64,000 nt of DNA from Alloalcanivorax balearicus MACL04 (GCF_025532145.1 NZ_ARXS01000001.1:124001-188000), one strand, 5' to 3'; shown: positions 9,246-18,503, numbered from the stretch's first letter. A program made the numbers and translations. Notes: a model not told the origin generated them from the letters alone.

Positions 9246-11153
9246 TCAGGCTTTCTCCACCAGCATGCGGCCGACCATCTCCATGTGCAGGGCATGACAG
9301 AACCAGCTGCAGTAATACCAGTGCACGCCTGGCCTGTCGGCGACAAAGGTGGTGGATGAGGTTTGTTGCGGACTGATTTCCATGCTGACGCCATGGTTGG
9401 TCATCACGAAACCGTGGGACACGTCCTCGATACGGTCGATGTTGGTGATGGTCACCGTGACTTCATCACCCTGCTTGACCTTGAACTCGGTCAACCCGTA
9501 GGCCGGTGCCATGGAGGTCATATAGACCCGCACCTTGTTGCCATCACGGATCACCTTGTTGTCCTGTTCCAGGGTGATGCCGTCTTTTTTGGCCCGGGCC
9601 ACGGTGGCGGCGAAAAACGGATCGTTCCGCTCCCAGATTTTTTTCGTCTTGATCTGATCCCGGCGCACCAGGATGCAATCGTGGGGTTCGGCGAAGGTGG
9701 GGCCGTCGTGCACCAGTTTCATTTCCTCACCGGAAATGTCGATCAGCTGATCGTTCTCCGGGTGCAGCGGGCCGGTGGGCAGGAAACGGTCCTTGGAGAA
9801 CTTGCTCAGCACCACCAGCCACTTGCCATCCGCGTCGCGGCTTTCGGTCAGCGAAGCGTGGTTGTGTCCCGGCTGATAGTGCACATCCAGCTTCTGTTTG
9901 ATGTAGTTGGTTTTTTCCCCTTTGTAGGCGCGGATCGCCTCATCGATGTTCCACTTCGCCACCTGGCTGTCGATGAACAGCGTGGTATAGGCATTGCCAC
10001 GGCCATCGAAGGTGGTATGCAGCGGCCCCAGCCCCAATTCCGGTTCGCCCACCACCACGTCCCTGGGCGCCTTGAGCTTGCCGCCGAACAGCTCATCCAG
10101 CCGCGCGATCTCAATGATGGTGCAGGTGGGTGAGAGCTTGCCATTGGCGATGAAGTACTTGCCGTCCGGCGACGTGTTCAGGCCGTGCGGGTTCTTCGGC
10201 ACCGGAATGTAGCGGGTCAGATCCGACCCGTGCCGGCCATCCACCACCGGTACCTTGCTGTCACCCAACGTGGTGAACTTGCCGGCTTTGATCGCCGCTT
10301 CGATGCGCGGGATATTGAACACCACCACCCAATCGCGCTCATTGCGCATCATGCCGCCCAGGTCCGTGGCTTTCTCCGAGTTGTAACAGGTGGACGCGGC
10401 ATACTTGCCAGTATAGTCGGCGTCGGTGTTGTCCAGGTTACCGTCGACGATGACCTGGAATGCCATCTCCATCCGCTCGGCATCGATGGCGTTGAACATC
10501 GTGTAGCTGCCATCACCCTGGATATCGAAGGAGGAACCGTCATTGGGATGCGGAATGATGAATTCCGCGTTGGCGAATACGTACTTGGTGTGCGGCACTT
10601 TCTGCAAGCGCAAACCATGGATGGCCTGGACATTGGGTACCGTGAGGATGCGGTCGCATTTCATGATATCCAGACGCACCCGGGCCACCCGGCTGTTGGC
10701 CTTGTCATTGATAAACAGGTATTTGCCGTCATAACGGCCATCCGTCATGGAGATGTGCGGATGGTGGCTGTCGCCGTTGAGGTAACGGGCGCTGTCGCCG
10801 AGCACCTGTTTGCTTTCGTCGGTCAATCCCCAACCGGTGGCGGAATCCACGTTGAACACCGGGATCCGCAGCAATTCCCGCATGGAGGGCACACCCAGCA
10901 CCCGCACCTCACCGGAGTGGCCGCCACTCCAGAAGCCGTAATATTCATCCAGCTCACCCGGCTCCACATGAGTCTTGGCCAGGGCTTCCTTTACCGAGGC
11001 TGCCCAGGTTTCCCGCGTCATCACCACGCCCCCCAGAGTGGCGGCACCCGCCAGGGCCGCGCCCCCCAGGGTGCCGGCGCCGAGGAATCCGCGCCGGGTC
11101 AGTCCCTCGCCCTGAGCGTTCCCGTTGTCGTCATTGAACCGATCGTGTGTCAT
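9246..11153 (-). CDS. nosZ: Nitrous oxide reductase (clade I, Tat-exported)
   Basis: Periplasmic multicopper enzyme reducing N2O to N2, the last step of denitrification. The start is the ATG at 11153 ([10 protein letters not shown]) with GGAG upstream; a twin-arginine signal TRRGFLGAG (Arg20-Arg21) marks clade I. The seven-bladed propeller carries the His ligands of CuZ (for example [14 protein letters not shown] and GHNHASLTE). The C-terminal cupredoxin has the CuA site [14 protein letters not shown] with Cys615, Cys619, His623 and Met626. 635 aa is full length, so the enzyme looks functional. Only about 40 bp separate it from nosR, and it is probably co-transcribed. Confidence 0.97.
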   Translation of the reverse strand: MTHDRFNDDNGNAQGEGLTRRGFLGAGTLGGAALAGAATLGGVVMTRETWAASVKEALAKTHVEPGELDEYYGFWSGGHSGEVRVLGVPSMRELLRIPVFNVDSATGWGLTDESKQVLGDSARYLNGDSHHPHISMTDGRYDGKYLFINDKANSRVARVRLDIMKCDRILTVPNVQAIHGLRLQKVPHTKYVFANAEFIIPHPNDGSSFDIQGDGSYTMFNAIDAERMEMAFQVIVDGNLDNTDADYTGKYAASTCYNSEKATDLGGMMRNERDWVVVFNIPRIEAAIKAGKFTTLGDSKVPVVDGRHGSDLTRYIPVPKNPHGLNTSPDGKYFIANGKLSPTCTIIEIARLDELFGGKLKAPRDVVVGEPELGLGPLHTTFDGRGNAYTTLFIDSQVAKWNIDEAIRAYKGEKTNYIKQKLDVHYQPGHNHASLTESRDADGKWLVVLSKFSKDRFLPTGPLHPENDQLIDISGEEMKLVHDGPTFAEPHDCILVRRDQIKTKKIWERNDPFFAATVARAKKDGITLEQDNKVIRDGNKVRVYMTSMAPAYGLTEFKVKQGDEVTVTITNIDRIEDVSHGFVMTNHGVSMEISPQQTSSTTFVADRPGVHWYYCSWFCHALHMEMVGRMLVEKA

Positions 11154-11191
11154 TGTCGTTTCTCCGTTGTCTGCAGCCGGCGTACCGGCCA

Positions 11192-13318
11192 TCAACCTTC
11201 TTCCAGTTGCAAGGCGGGAATACGCTCCGCCTCGGGGACGCTCCGCTTTCCTTTGCCGGCCCGTTTTTTCTTCAGGATCAGCGGCGGGCATTTGTCTTCG
11301 TTGTGATAGGTCATCTGGCAATCCAGGCAGTAGTGGCACTCGTTGACGTTGATACGCCCATCCGGGTGAATGGCCTGGATTTCGCATTCCTTGGCGCATA
11401 GTTGGCAGGGGTTGCCGCATTCCTTGCGCCGCTTGAGCCAGTCGAACAATCTGAGTTTGCTGGGTACCGCCAAAGCCGCGCCCAGCGGGCACAGGTAGCG
11501 GCAATAGACTTTGCGGGTGAACAGATTCATGACCAGCAAAGCCACCGCGTACAGTACAAACCACCATTGGCGGTCAAAATGCAGAGTGAAGGCGGTTTTG
11601 AACGGTTCGATTTCAGCGAACCGCTCCGCCGTGGCCATGGAATCCAACGAAATACCGAACAACGCCAGCAGGATCAGATACTTCACCGCCCACAGACGTT
11701 CGTGCAGAGCGAACGGCAATTCATACTGTGGAACGCGGAGTTTGCGCGCGGCTTCGTTGAGTAACTCCTGGAGCGCGCCGAAGGGGCACAGCCATCCACA
11801 GAACACACCCCGGCCCCACAACAGCACGCTGGCCGCCGTGAAGGTCCACAGTACGAAGATCACTGGATCGCTGAGGAACAATCCCCAATGGAAATCGTCC
11901 ATTACCGCGTGGGCGAAGGTCAGCACGTTGACCACGGACAACTGGCCCAGGGCGTACCAGCCGATGAAGACCACGGTGAACAGCAGGTAGGCCCGCCGCA
12001 GCCAATGCAACTGACGCGGATGCCGCGCCAGGCGGTCCTGCAGAAACAGAATCACCAGCAACAGTCCCAAAGCCGCCCCGATGACCGCCACCTGAAACTG
12101 CTTCTGATACCAGATCCGCACCCATACCGGTTTCTCTTCCGGGGCCGCCAGCGGTTCCGGCCGTTCCAGATAGGTTTCCGGCGTGGCGTAGGGCAATTCG
12201 AAGCTGGTGAAGATACCGCTGACCGGACCGGTCTGTCGGCGCACCAGCAATTCCAGGGTCCAGGGACTGCCGGGGTCGAAACGGTGCTCCGGGCGGACGG
12301 TAAAGATCGCCATTTCCGAAAACCCCGGCATACCGGCGGCATAGACATCGGATAACCGCTGATAGTCCAGATCCCGAAAGCTGATGATGGCGCCATTTTG
12401 GCGCAGTTGGACCCGGTCGAAGATACCGCCGCGCACATAGCCTGAGCCCTTGAACGAATAGCGCCCGTTGGCCAGCACCGCGATGGCGTACTCGCCTTTC
12501 CCCAGTTCCGCCATCAATGTCTTGTAGCCCGCCTTGCCCAGCAGGCTGGCGCCCACTTCCGGCGGGTTCAGCAAGCCGGTATACAGATCGATGAAGACGT
12601 CGCCGCGCTGGTCAGGGGCAGTCTGCTCCATTCCTTCCGCCTCGGTGCCGCGAAAGGCCTCATCCACTTGCCCGCGGGTCAGATGCAGCCGGCGCAGAGC
12701 CCCCTTGCCGGCCAGTTCCTCCCAGCCCACCGCCGCTCCTCGGCCACCACGGATACGCGCCGCGCGGCGCCGGGCCGATGGCGCTTCGATCAATCCCAGC
12801 GACACCGCCACTTTGCGCGCCGCTCCCATGATGGTTTCGTTAACCACCATGACGGTGACAGTCGCGCCGCTTACTGCGTCGATGGTCACCGTCTCGGGAT
12901 CACGGGAGCGCCCCACCACGACCCGCTGATCGGCGCCGACACCGGCATAGTGGGCACTGAAATCATGGAGTTTCTGTTCGGGAATCCCGACCAGCAGGAT
13001 GGGTTCGTGATGCTCCACTACGTAGGCGTCGAGAATGACACCCTGAGGATCCATCACCATTTGCACGTTGATGGGCTTACCGGAATAGGCGGGGATGTTG
13101 ACCACATCCTGGCTGTAAAACAGATAGCCAAGAAGATCGCCGTTGCGGGACAAAGTGCGGACCTGGAAGTCCCCTTCCGGCTCGGACCAGTCCGCGCCGG
13201 GAAACAACGCTTCCACACGCTGCCGATCCAGATCCGCCAGGGCGGGCGAACACAGCCAGGTGCCGACCAGACACAATAAGGTCAGCCATCCCCCCTTCCA
13301 GCGGGAAAACAACGACAT
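11192..13318 (-). CDS. nosR: NosR, membrane flavoprotein/iron-sulfur regulator and electron donor
   Basis: Inner-membrane protein needed for nos expression and for electron supply to NosZ. A signal peptide ends at SPALADLD. The periplasmic FMN-binding domain has the covalent-flavin motif DAVSGATVT, followed by a hydrophobic region with two CxxxCP motifs (CGWLCP and CRYLCP) and a C-terminal polyferredoxin with [13 protein letters not shown] and CHYCLDC clusters. I favour the ATG at 13318 because a GGGG lies six bases upstream and a predicted transcript start near 13341 leaves a sensible leader; an ATG at 13330 is in frame. 708 aa. First gene of the nos operon. Confidence 0.95.
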   Translation of the reverse strand: MSLFSRWKGGWLTLLCLVGTWLCSPALADLDRQRVEALFPGADWSEPEGDFQVRTLSRNGDLLGYLFYSQDVVNIPAYSGKPINVQMVMDPQGVILDAYVVEHHEPILLVGIPEQKLHDFSAHYAGVGADQRVVVGRSRDPETVTIDAVSGATVTVMVVNETIMGAARKVAVSLGLIEAPSARRRAARIRGGRGAAVGWEELAGKGALRRLHLTRGQVDEAFRGTEAEGMEQTAPDQRGDVFIDLYTGLLNPPEVGASLLGKAGYKTLMAELGKGEYAIAVLANGRYSFKGSGYVRGGIFDRVQLRQNGAIISFRDLDYQRLSDVYAAGMPGFSEMAIFTVRPEHRFDPGSPWTLELLVRRQTGPVSGIFTSFELPYATPETYLERPEPLAAPEEKPVWVRIWYQKQFQVAVIGAALGLLLVILFLQDRLARHPRQLHWLRRAYLLFTVVFIGWYALGQLSVVNVLTFAHAVMDDFHWGLFLSDPVIFVLWTFTAASVLLWGRGVFCGWLCPFGALQELLNEAARKLRVPQYELPFALHERLWAVKYLILLALFGISLDSMATAERFAEIEPFKTAFTLHFDRQWWFVLYAVALLVMNLFTRKVYCRYLCPLGAALAVPSKLRLFDWLKRRKECGNPCQLCAKECEIQAIHPDGRINVNECHYCLDCQMTYHNEDKCPPLILKKKRAGKGKRSVPEAERIPALQLEEG

Positions 13319-13348
13319 TGCACGCCCCATAACATGTATTTCCGGAGC

Positions 13349-13389
13349 ATGTTACAAGCCGTGCCGCCAGCCTGGCTGACATACATCAA
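13349..13389 (-). promoter_or_regulatory. FNR/DNR-like site and -10 element of the nosR promoter
   Basis: On the minus strand, TTGATGTATGTCAG (13389-13376) has a perfect left half-site TTGAT and a weaker right half-site (consensus TTGAT-N4-ATCAA). Its centre lies 29 bases before a TAACAT hexamer (13354-13349), which is the spacing of a class II promoter activated from -41.5. This fits control of nos by an ANR/DNR-type regulator under low oxygen and nitric oxide. Assignment to a specific regulator is inference. Confidence 0.6.
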
Positions 13390-13449
13390 CGTGGCGAAGG
13401 AAAATCAGGATGCCGCCATCGGCCCCAGCCTGGTTCAAAGATAACTACG

Positions 13450-13539
13450 CTACGAAGCCGCTGTGGGAGCTTGCCTGCAAGCGAATCTTTTGCAGGGAGC
13501 CCGTTCGCTTGCAGGCAAGCTCCCACAGCGGCTTCGTAG
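13450..13539. repeat. REP-like palindrome (copy 3), perfect 36-bp arms
   Basis: Arms 13450-13485 and 13504-13539 are exact reverse complements over 36 bp (beginning CTACGAAGCCGCTGTGGGAG) around an 18-bp centre. This is the longest and cleanest copy of the family and serves as a reference for the others. It lies between the nosR promoter and the 3' end of the endonuclease-like gene, a position suited to termination of the latter. Confidence 0.9.
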
Positions 13540-13570
13540 TTCGGTTTGTGGGAAGAGACTCTTGCGGGCG

Positions 13571-14464
13571 TCAGTCGATCAGCGGCAGCCGATGCTCCAG
13601 ACTGGCCGCGCGCACCGCATCGGGAATACGGATTTCCGTGGCCAGGGGAAGATGATCCGACAGCAGGCAGTCCTCCAGCACACGGCTGTGGCGTACCTGC
13701 AGTTCCGGTGTGGCCAGGATATGGTCGATGTGACGATCCGGTGCCCAGCTGGGGTAGGTTTGCAAATCGCCTTCCACCAATACCAGGCCGAGATCGGTCA
13801 GCGGCGAGGCGGTAAGATGCTCCGGTCGGCAGTTGAAATCACCCATGATCAGACTGTAACGGTAAGGCCGCAGCAGGTCCGCCAGGTAAGCCAGCTGGGT
13901 ATTACGCATCTTTTCGCCCAGTGCCAGATGGCACACCGCCACCACCAGCGGCTCCACCGGATGGCCGAATTTGATCACGATGGCGCCCCGGCCGGGCAGG
14001 CCGGGAAGGATGTGGTCTTCCACCGCGTAGGGCGACATGCGGCTGAGTAAACCGTTGCTGAACTGCCCCAGACGCCCCAGATTACGGTTCAACTGCTGAT
14101 GCCAGAACGGGAAATCCGCCAGGCTCGCCAGGTGCACCAATTGGTTGAGGTTGCGCGAACGCAGGCTGCCGCCATCCACTTCCTGCAGGCCTACCACATC
14201 GAAATGACGCACCACATCGGCAATCTGCTCGATGATCTCCACGCTGCGCGGGTGCGCCACCAGATGCTTCCAGCTGCCGGTCACGTAATCCCGGAACCGG
14301 CTGGTGCCAATACCCGCCTGAATGTTGAAGCTGAGAATCTTGAGGGTGTCGCTGGGCAGCGACACCTCACGCACCCGCCGGGTGCGGCGGTGCCCCTCCC
14401 GCGCCAGTAAGAAACCCGATGGGCGGGTTTTCCAGTTCTGATAGGCATTACGAGCGCGTTCCAT
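13571..14464 (-). CDS. Endonuclease/exonuclease/phosphatase family protein
   Basis: Predicted metal-dependent phosphoesterase of the EEP superfamily. Motifs in order: LSFNIQAG (Asn metal/phosphate site), GLQEVDGG (Glu metal ligand), MGDFNCRP (Asp and Asn) and IDHILAT followed by SDHLPL (catalytic His). About 297 aa. An N-terminal basic stretch (RARNAYQNWKTRPSG) precedes the domain but there is no signal peptide. Starts at 14464 or 14470 just after dsbA. A homologous gene accompanies dsbA in Pseudomonas. Substrate unknown. Confidence 0.85.
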   Translation of the reverse strand: MERARNAYQNWKTRPSGFLLAREGHRRTRRVREVSLPSDTLKILSFNIQAGIGTSRFRDYVTGSWKHLVAHPRSVEIIEQIADVVRHFDVVGLQEVDGGSLRSRNLNQLVHLASLADFPFWHQQLNRNLGRLGQFSNGLLSRMSPYAVEDHILPGLPGRGAIVIKFGHPVEPLVVAVCHLALGEKMRNTQLAYLADLLRPYRYSLIMGDFNCRPEHLTASPLTDLGLVLVEGDLQTYPSWAPDRHIDHILATPELQVRHSRVLEDCLLSDHLPLATEIRIPDAVRAASLEHRLPLID

Positions 14465-14478
14465 CAGCATGGCGTTAC

Positions 14479-15120
14479 TTACTTCTCACTTTCCTTTTTA
14501 ACCAGGAAGTCCACCACGTCGAACATCTCGGCGTTGTTCTTGAGGTTATCCCGCATCACCGCATATTTGCCGGCCACCACCAGGGACGGCACGCCACGGA
14601 TCTGATACTCACGGGTCAAGGCATCGGCCTCGCGAACCTTGGTGGACACCGCGAAGGAGCCGTACAGGCTGTTGAACTTGTCGCGCTCCACACCGTATTT
14701 CTCGAAGAAGCCGGCCAGGGCGTCGGCGTCAAACAGGCGCTCACGATGCATGTGAATGGCGTCGAACAGCGGCCGGTGGATCTCGCCGATCAAGCCCTGG
14801 GATTCCTCGATGAAGTAGGCCCGGGCCAGCGGCTCGGCGTGCTGCATGAACAGTACCGGAGTACGCACATAGGCCGCCGCCTCCGGCTTGTTCTTCAACC
14901 AGTTGTCCACGGTGGGTTCCAGGGAATAGCAATGCGGGCACATGTAGGAGAAAAACTCCCGCACTTCCACCTTGCTGGAGGGGACACTGGTGGTGCCGGG
15001 ATTATCCAGCACCCGGTAATGAACGCCTTCTTTGTATTGAGGCTGCCCTTCCTGAGCCACCACGGTGGCGGACATCATCAGCCCCAGGGACATCAGCAGG
15101 GCGCTAACCATACGCAGCAT
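14479..15120 (-). CDS. dsbA: Thiol:disulfide interchange protein DsbA
   Basis: Periplasmic oxidase that forms disulfide bonds in exported proteins. Signal peptide of about 22 residues (ending VVAQ), then a thioredoxin fold with active site CPHC (Cys61, Cys64) in FFSYMCPHCYSLEP, the DsbA helical insert, and a cis-Pro loop RGVPSLVVAGKY. 213 aa. GGAG precedes the ATG at 15120. Lies beside c-type cytochrome genes, whose apoproteins pass through the same oxidising compartment. Confidence 0.95.
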   Translation of the reverse strand: MLRMVSALLMSLGLMMSATVVAQEGQPQYKEGVHYRVLDNPGTTSVPSSKVEVREFFSYMCPHCYSLEPTVDNWLKNKPEAAAYVRTPVLFMQHAEPLARAYFIEESQGLIGEIHRPLFDAIHMHRERLFDADALAGFFEKYGVERDKFNSLYGSFAVSTKVREADALTREYQIRGVPSLVVAGKYAVMRDNLKNNAEMFDVVDFLVKKESEK

Positions 15121-15288
15121 GAAATTCTCCTTGTTGTCACAGCTTTAGCGAGAACCGAAACCAATAAGAGTCACGAACACCCCCCTTGGTTCCCTTTTTG
15201 ATGATAGGCGTCTTTTGTATCACAGTAGTGAAGGCTTGGCGCGCGTCATGGACGGCCCGGAGGGTGGCCGCCAGGGAGGGTGGCCATC

Positions 15289-15315
15289 AAAAAAGGCAGC
15301 CGAAGCTGCCTTTTT
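15289..15315 (-). terminator. Rho-independent terminator after cytochrome c4
   Basis: Stem AAAGGCAGC with loop CGAA and AAGCTGCC-type complement, flanked by A and T runs on both sides (AAAAAAGGCAGC ... GCTGCCTTTTT), so it can stop transcription in either direction. It lies 18 bp beyond the stop of the cytochrome c4 gene and separates it from dsbA. Confidence 0.85.
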
Positions 15316-15332
15316 CTCGCGCGGGAGCGGGT

Positions 15333-15974
15333 TTATTCCTCGGTGGACAAACCGCTGAGGAAGCTGGCCACCGCCTTGATCTCCGTGTCGCTCATCTTGG
15401 CAGCCACGGTGCGCATCATTTCCTGCGGATCATTGGTGCGTTTGACCACATTATCACCCAGATCGCCACGACCGGCGGCGCGGAACGCCTTCAGCTGGAT
15501 TTCCAGATACTGGGTGTGCTGACCGGCCAGAGCCGGGAATCCGGCGGCGTCAACGCCCTCACCGGCGGGGCCGTGGCAGCCGGAACAAGCAGGAACACCC
15601 TCAGCGACCACGCCGCCGCGATAGATCCGCTCACCCTGTTCCGCCAGCTCCGGATCAGCCTGCCCCACCTTAATGGCCTGGGCCGAGAAGTACGCCGCCA
15701 GGTCAGCCATGTCCTGCTCGCTGAGATTGGCCACCATCGGTGCCATCAGCGCGTTCTGCCGATCGCCGGCCTTGAACGCCTGAATCTGCTCGACAAGGTA
15801 TTTTTCGCCCTGTCCGGCGAGGCTGGGCCATTCACCGGAAGGAGAGTTGCCGTCAGCGCCATGACAAGCCGCGCAGGGCTGGGATTTTTCCTTGCCGGCA
15901 TCAACATCACCGGCTGCCATGGCATGGGAAACCGCCGTAGCGGCTAGCAGCACGAACAGCTTAAGACACTTCAT
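15333..15974 (-). CDS. Cytochrome c4 (diheme)
   Basis: Periplasmic or membrane-associated diheme electron carrier to terminal oxidases. After a 20-residue signal (SHAMAA) two homologous cytochrome domains follow, with heme sites CAACH (Cys34, Cys37, His38) and CSGCH (around residue 130), and Met ligands in the APMVANLS and EMMRTVAAKM loops. 213 aa is typical. AAGGAAGG stands before the ATG. Part of the dsbA-c4-c5 cluster that flanks engB, conserved in Pseudomonas. Confidence 0.93.
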   Translation of the reverse strand: MKCLKLFVLLAATAVSHAMAAGDVDAGKEKSQPCAACHGADGNSPSGEWPSLAGQGEKYLVEQIQAFKAGDRQNALMAPMVANLSEQDMADLAAYFSAQAIKVGQADPELAEQGERIYRGGVVAEGVPACSGCHGPAGEGVDAAGFPALAGQHTQYLEIQLKAFRAAGRGDLGDNVVKRTNDPQEMMRTVAAKMSDTEIKAVASFLSGLSTEE

Positions 15975-15997
15975 GGCCCTTCCTTTAAAGCAGCGTG

Positions 15998-16285
15998 TTA
16001 TTTTGTCATATGCTCGATCAGAGCGCGGTATTCTTCGTCGGAGCAGTCACTGCACATACCGCCTGGCGGCATCGCCTTGAACCCCTCTTTGATGTGCTTC
16101 ACCAGCGTGTCCATGCCCTTCTCCATACGCGGTTTCCAGGCGGCCTGATCCCCGGTCTTGGGCGCGCCGGCAGCTCCGGTGCTATGGCAGTAGGTACAGC
16201 TCTGGTCGTAACGCTCCTGCACCGTGGCGGCGCTGGCGCCCACGGCCATGAACATCAGGGCGAACCCCGCGAGCAAACCCTTCAT
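15998..16285 (-). CDS. Cytochrome c5 family protein
   Basis: Small periplasmic monoheme cytochrome: signal peptide 1-19 (VGASAA), heme site CTYCH (Cys30, Cys33, His34), the c5-type Met loop KAMPPGGMC and an extra Cys pair CSDC that forms a disulfide in cytochrome c5. 95 aa including signal. GGGAGG lies ahead of the ATG at 16285. Only 23 bp upstream of the cytochrome c4 gene on the same strand, so probably co-transcribed, and divergent from engB. Confidence 0.92.
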   Translation of the reverse strand: MKGLLAGFALMFMAVGASAATVQERYDQSCTYCHSTGAAGAPKTGDQAAWKPRMEKGMDTLVKHIKEGFKAMPPGGMCSDCSDEEYRALIEHMTK

Positions 16286-16467
16286 GCAATACCTCCCAAT
16301 GGGCTGGCGTCATGCTGGCGACAGGCGCGTCTTTAAATTTGCCTTTAAAGACAAACACCTGTAGAAATCCCGCCACGCGCCACACGCGTGACGGCGCGCA
16401 TTATATACTACGGGCTCGCCTCCGTCATATCCCCTGTTTATGCATGGGTATTTGCGGAGACAGGGCG

Positions 16468-17136
16468 ATGCCCCCCATCGATGCTCGTGACCGGACCGCC
16501 ATGCCATTGCATCCCGCTCAACGCCTTTTGCACCAGGCCGCTTTCCTGAAAAGCGCGCAAATCGTCGAACAGTGTCCTCCCGATGAGGGCCTGGAAGTGG
16601 CGTTCGCCGGGCGCTCCAACGCCGGCAAGTCCAGTGCCATCAACCGCCTTACCGGCCAGCGCAGCCTCGCTCGCACCTCCAAGACACCGGGCCGGACCCA
16701 GTTGCTGAACTTTTTCACCCTGGACGAGCAACGCCGGCTGGTGGATCTTCCCGGCTATGGCTACGCCAAGGTGGACAAAGCGGTGCGCATGCAATGGCAA
16801 GAGCATCTGGACGACTACCTGGCGCGCCGCGAATGCCTGACCGGCCTGGTGCTGCTGATGGACATCCGCCACCCGCTCCGGGAATTCGACCAGTTGATGC
16901 TCGAATGGTCCGCCCGTTCCGGAATGCCACTGCTGATCCTGCTGACCAAGGCGGACAAATTAAAGTTCGGCGCCGCCAAAAGCGCCTTGATGCAGGTCAC
17001 CAAGACCCTCAAAGATCATCCCGCGCCACTGCGGGTGCAGCTGTTTTCCGCCACCTCCGGGCAGGGCTGCGAGCAAGCCTGGGACCAAATGGCCGAGTGG
17101 TTGCGAATCGAGGACGACGCCCCTCCCGCGATCTGA
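16468..17136 (+). CDS. engB: Ribosome-biogenesis GTPase EngB/YsxC/YihA
   Basis: Essential Era-like GTPase acting in assembly of the 50S subunit. G1 is [10 protein letters not shown]2 around SKTPGRTQ, G3 DLPGYG and G4 LTKADK, all intact. The start at 16468 (MPPIDARD) has GGAG eight bases upstream; an internal ATG at 16501 (MPLHPAQ) is a shorter alternative. 222 aa. In Pseudomonas and enterics this gene is beside polA; here polA is 39 kb away. Confidence 0.94.
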   Translation: MPPIDARDRTAMPLHPAQRLLHQAAFLKSAQIVEQCPPDEGLEVAFAGRSNAGKSSAINRLTGQRSLARTSKTPGRTQLLNFFTLDEQRRLVDLPGYGYAKVDKAVRMQWQEHLDDYLARRECLTGLVLLMDIRHPLREFDQLMLEWSARSGMPLLILLTKADKLKFGAAKSALMQVTKTLKDHPAPLRVQLFSATSGQGCEQAWDQMAEWLRIEDDAPPAI

Positions 17137-17174
17137 CCGAAACTGCCCATTTGTGTCACCCGGCGCCCAATTTT

Positions 17175-17188
17175 GTCGGCATGCCGAC
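17175..17188. promoter_or_regulatory. 14-bp perfect palindrome, candidate enhancer site
   Basis: GTCGGCATGCCGAC is a perfect palindrome centred about 110 bp upstream of the predicted start of the sigma-54 transcript at 17292, the usual distance for a bacterial enhancer-binding protein. An AT-rich stretch at 17230-17258 lies between it and the promoter, where DNA bending by IHF would be expected. The activator cannot be named. Confidence 0.4.
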
Positions 17189-17265
17189 TCGGGCAGTACC
17201 GGACACGCCTCGGCAGTGAGTGCCAACTCTTTGAATTTTGGCCATTTTTCCCGTTTTCACGAAAC

Positions 17266-17281
17266 TGGCACAGCCCTTGCT
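17266..17281 (+). promoter_or_regulatory. Consensus sigma-54 (-24/-12) promoter
   Basis: TGGCACAGCCCTTGCT matches the RpoN consensus TGGCACRNNNNTTGCW at every defined position, with correct spacing of the GG and GC pairs. Counting twelve bases from the GC puts the transcript start near 17292. No reading frame with an ATG follows for over 350 bp, so the product is probably an RNA. Confidence 0.8.
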
Positions 17282-17291
17282 CCGTATCGGG

Positions 17292-17727
17292 TGCAATACC
17301 GGCCCGGACCGGGGCATCGAAACGGGCACCGTCACAACATCGCTGGGGGGCGATTCGTGGCGGAGTCCCTGCCACGGTCCAGAGGAAGGCTGTGACCACC
17401 GGAGACGGGGTCACAAAAGAAGGGGGGGAAGCCCGGAACCTGATTTTCGGGCAAAAAAATCCCTGGCAGCAATTGGGGGGGAAGGGAACGACTTCGCTGC
17501 CAGGGAGGCTTGCCGCCCCAGCCTCCTGGGGAAGAGGCTGGGGTGTCCAGAAGCTACGAACCGGCGAGGGTACTGGGGGATCGGGGGTTACCAGTCCGTA
17601 GCTGTAAAGTAAGACGGTTCTATCTCAACGAAAGTTCCTGCCGGTTCCATCTTTTACAAATTTCATGATGGGGATCACAGCCTGGCCCGAGGGCTCCCGC
17701 ACGACGGCCGCTGTGTCCCCTTTTTTT
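17292..17727 (+). ncRNA. Candidate sigma-54-dependent structured noncoding RNA (about 435 nt)
   Basis: Bounded by a consensus sigma-54 promoter and a strong terminator, this region has no ATG until about 17665 and a run of hairpins: 17357-17375, 17391-17415 (TGTGACC/GGTCACA), 17431-17452, 17460-17506 (11-bp stem TCCCTGGCAGC), 17516-17543 (10-bp stem CCCCAGCCTC) and 17552-17603. The loops are G-rich and several contain GGA (eleven GGA triplets between 17306 and 17580), the core of CsrA/RsmA binding sites, although G-richness alone would give some. It lies directly after engB, the place of Spot 42 in enterics and ErsA in Pseudomonas, but resembles neither in size or sequence that I can see. CrcZ of Pseudomonas is similar in length and in RpoN dependence but is A-rich. 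Confidence 0.6.
17670..17727 (+). terminator. Rho-independent terminator of the candidate RNA
   Basis: GGGGATCACAGC (17670-17681) pairs with GCTGTGTCCCC (17710-17720) with one bulged base, has smaller GC hairpins inside the loop, and is followed by seven T residues (17721-17727). No protein gene on the plus strand ends nearby, so it most likely terminates the transcript from the sigma-54 promoter. Confidence 0.7.
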
Positions 17728-17749
17728 GGAAACATAAATTCGGAGGCCG

Positions 17750-17841
17750 CTACGGCGCCGCTGTGGGAGCTTGCCTGCAAGCGAATGGGCTTCCGGGCCC
17801 CATGATTCGCTTGCAGGCAAGCTCCCACAGCGGCGTTGTAG
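17750..17841. repeat. REP-like palindrome (copy 4)
   Basis: Arms containing GCCGCTGTGGGAGCTTGCCT and its complement surround a 21-bp centre that is itself partly palindromic (GGGCTTCCGGGCCCC). The element lies 43 bp beyond the mnhG stop codon and after the terminator of the candidate RNA, between two converging transcripts. Confidence 0.88.
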
Positions 17842-17883
17842 CAATACCTTAGAGGACCGCCATGAACAACGGCCTCTAGGCCT

Positions 17884-18216
17884 CTACTGCTTCCAGGGCT
17901 TGCCGCGGGTGTCCTCGCGGTACTTGAGCTCCCGATGCATGGCCGCCTTGGCCAGCATGTGCGCCGACACTGGTGCCGAGATAAACAGAAACAGAGTGAT
18001 CAGAATCTCATGGAGGTGCAGGGTATGCTCGCTCCAGGAGAAGTACACCAGCGACGCCATGATGGTGCCGCCCACGCCCAGCGTGGTGGCCTTGGTCGGA
18101 CCGTGCAGGCGCAGGAAGAAATCCGGCAGACGCACCAGCCCCAGGGAGCCGATCAGCGCGAACACGCCGCCGATCAGCAGAAAAATCGCGGTGATGTATT
18201 CGATCACGATATCCAT
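17884..18216 (-). CDS. mnhG: Mrp/Mnh Na+/H+ antiporter subunit G
   Basis: Smallest accessory subunit of the multisubunit cation/proton antiporter in the inner membrane. 110 aa with three hydrophobic helices (about 5-27, 43-62, 69-90) and the family segment GSLGLVRLPDFFLRLHGPTKATTLGVGG. Last gene of the leftward operon, 17 bp after mnhF. Confidence 0.92.
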   Translation of the reverse strand: MDIVIEYITAIFLLIGGVFALIGSLGLVRLPDFFLRLHGPTKATTLGVGGTIMASLVYFSWSEHTLHLHEILITLFLFISAPVSAHMLAKAAMHRELKYREDTRGKPWKQ

Positions 18217-18233
18217 TCAAGCTCCTTCACGGC

Positions 18234-18503
18234 TTATTCGATGATGTCGCCACGGGTCATGTACTTGGCCACGGCCACGGTACTGACAAACCCGATCAGG
18301 GCAATCAGCATGGCCGCCTCGAAATACAGCTTGCTGCCACTGGACAAACCGTAGAGCACGATCAGTGCGATGCTGTTCACATACATGGTATCCAGCGCCA
18401 GCACCCGATCCGGCAGGCTCGGTCCCCGCAGCAGACGGTAGAGATTCAACAACTGGGCCACCACGAACAGTCCGAACGCGATGGCGATGGCCGTTTCTAA
18501 CAT
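18234..18503 (-). CDS. mnhF: Mrp/Mnh Na+/H+ antiporter subunit F
   Basis: Inner-membrane accessory subunit with three helices in 89 aa and the family motif LLRGPSLPDRVLALDTM in the first loop. Its start overlaps the end of mnhE by seven bases, so translation is likely coupled. In Bacillus the equivalent gene takes part in cholate/Na+ handling; here it belongs to the whole Mrp complex. Confidence 0.92.
   Translation of the reverse strand: MLETAIAIAFGLFVVAQLLNLYRLLRGPSLPDRVLALDTMYVNSIALIVLYGLSSGSKLYFEAAMLIALIGFVSTVAVAKYMTRGDIIE

Noticed and set aside
13450-13539. REP copies as a CRISPR array
   Set aside because: The repeats are single palindromes dispersed over the window with no regular spacers and no cas genes.
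17173-17612. Open frames of 124-142 codons in the engB-mnhG gap
   Set aside because: They begin upstream of or within the sigma-54 promoter region, have no ribosome site or ATG start after the promoter, and no recognisable sequence; the hairpins and terminator favour an RNA.
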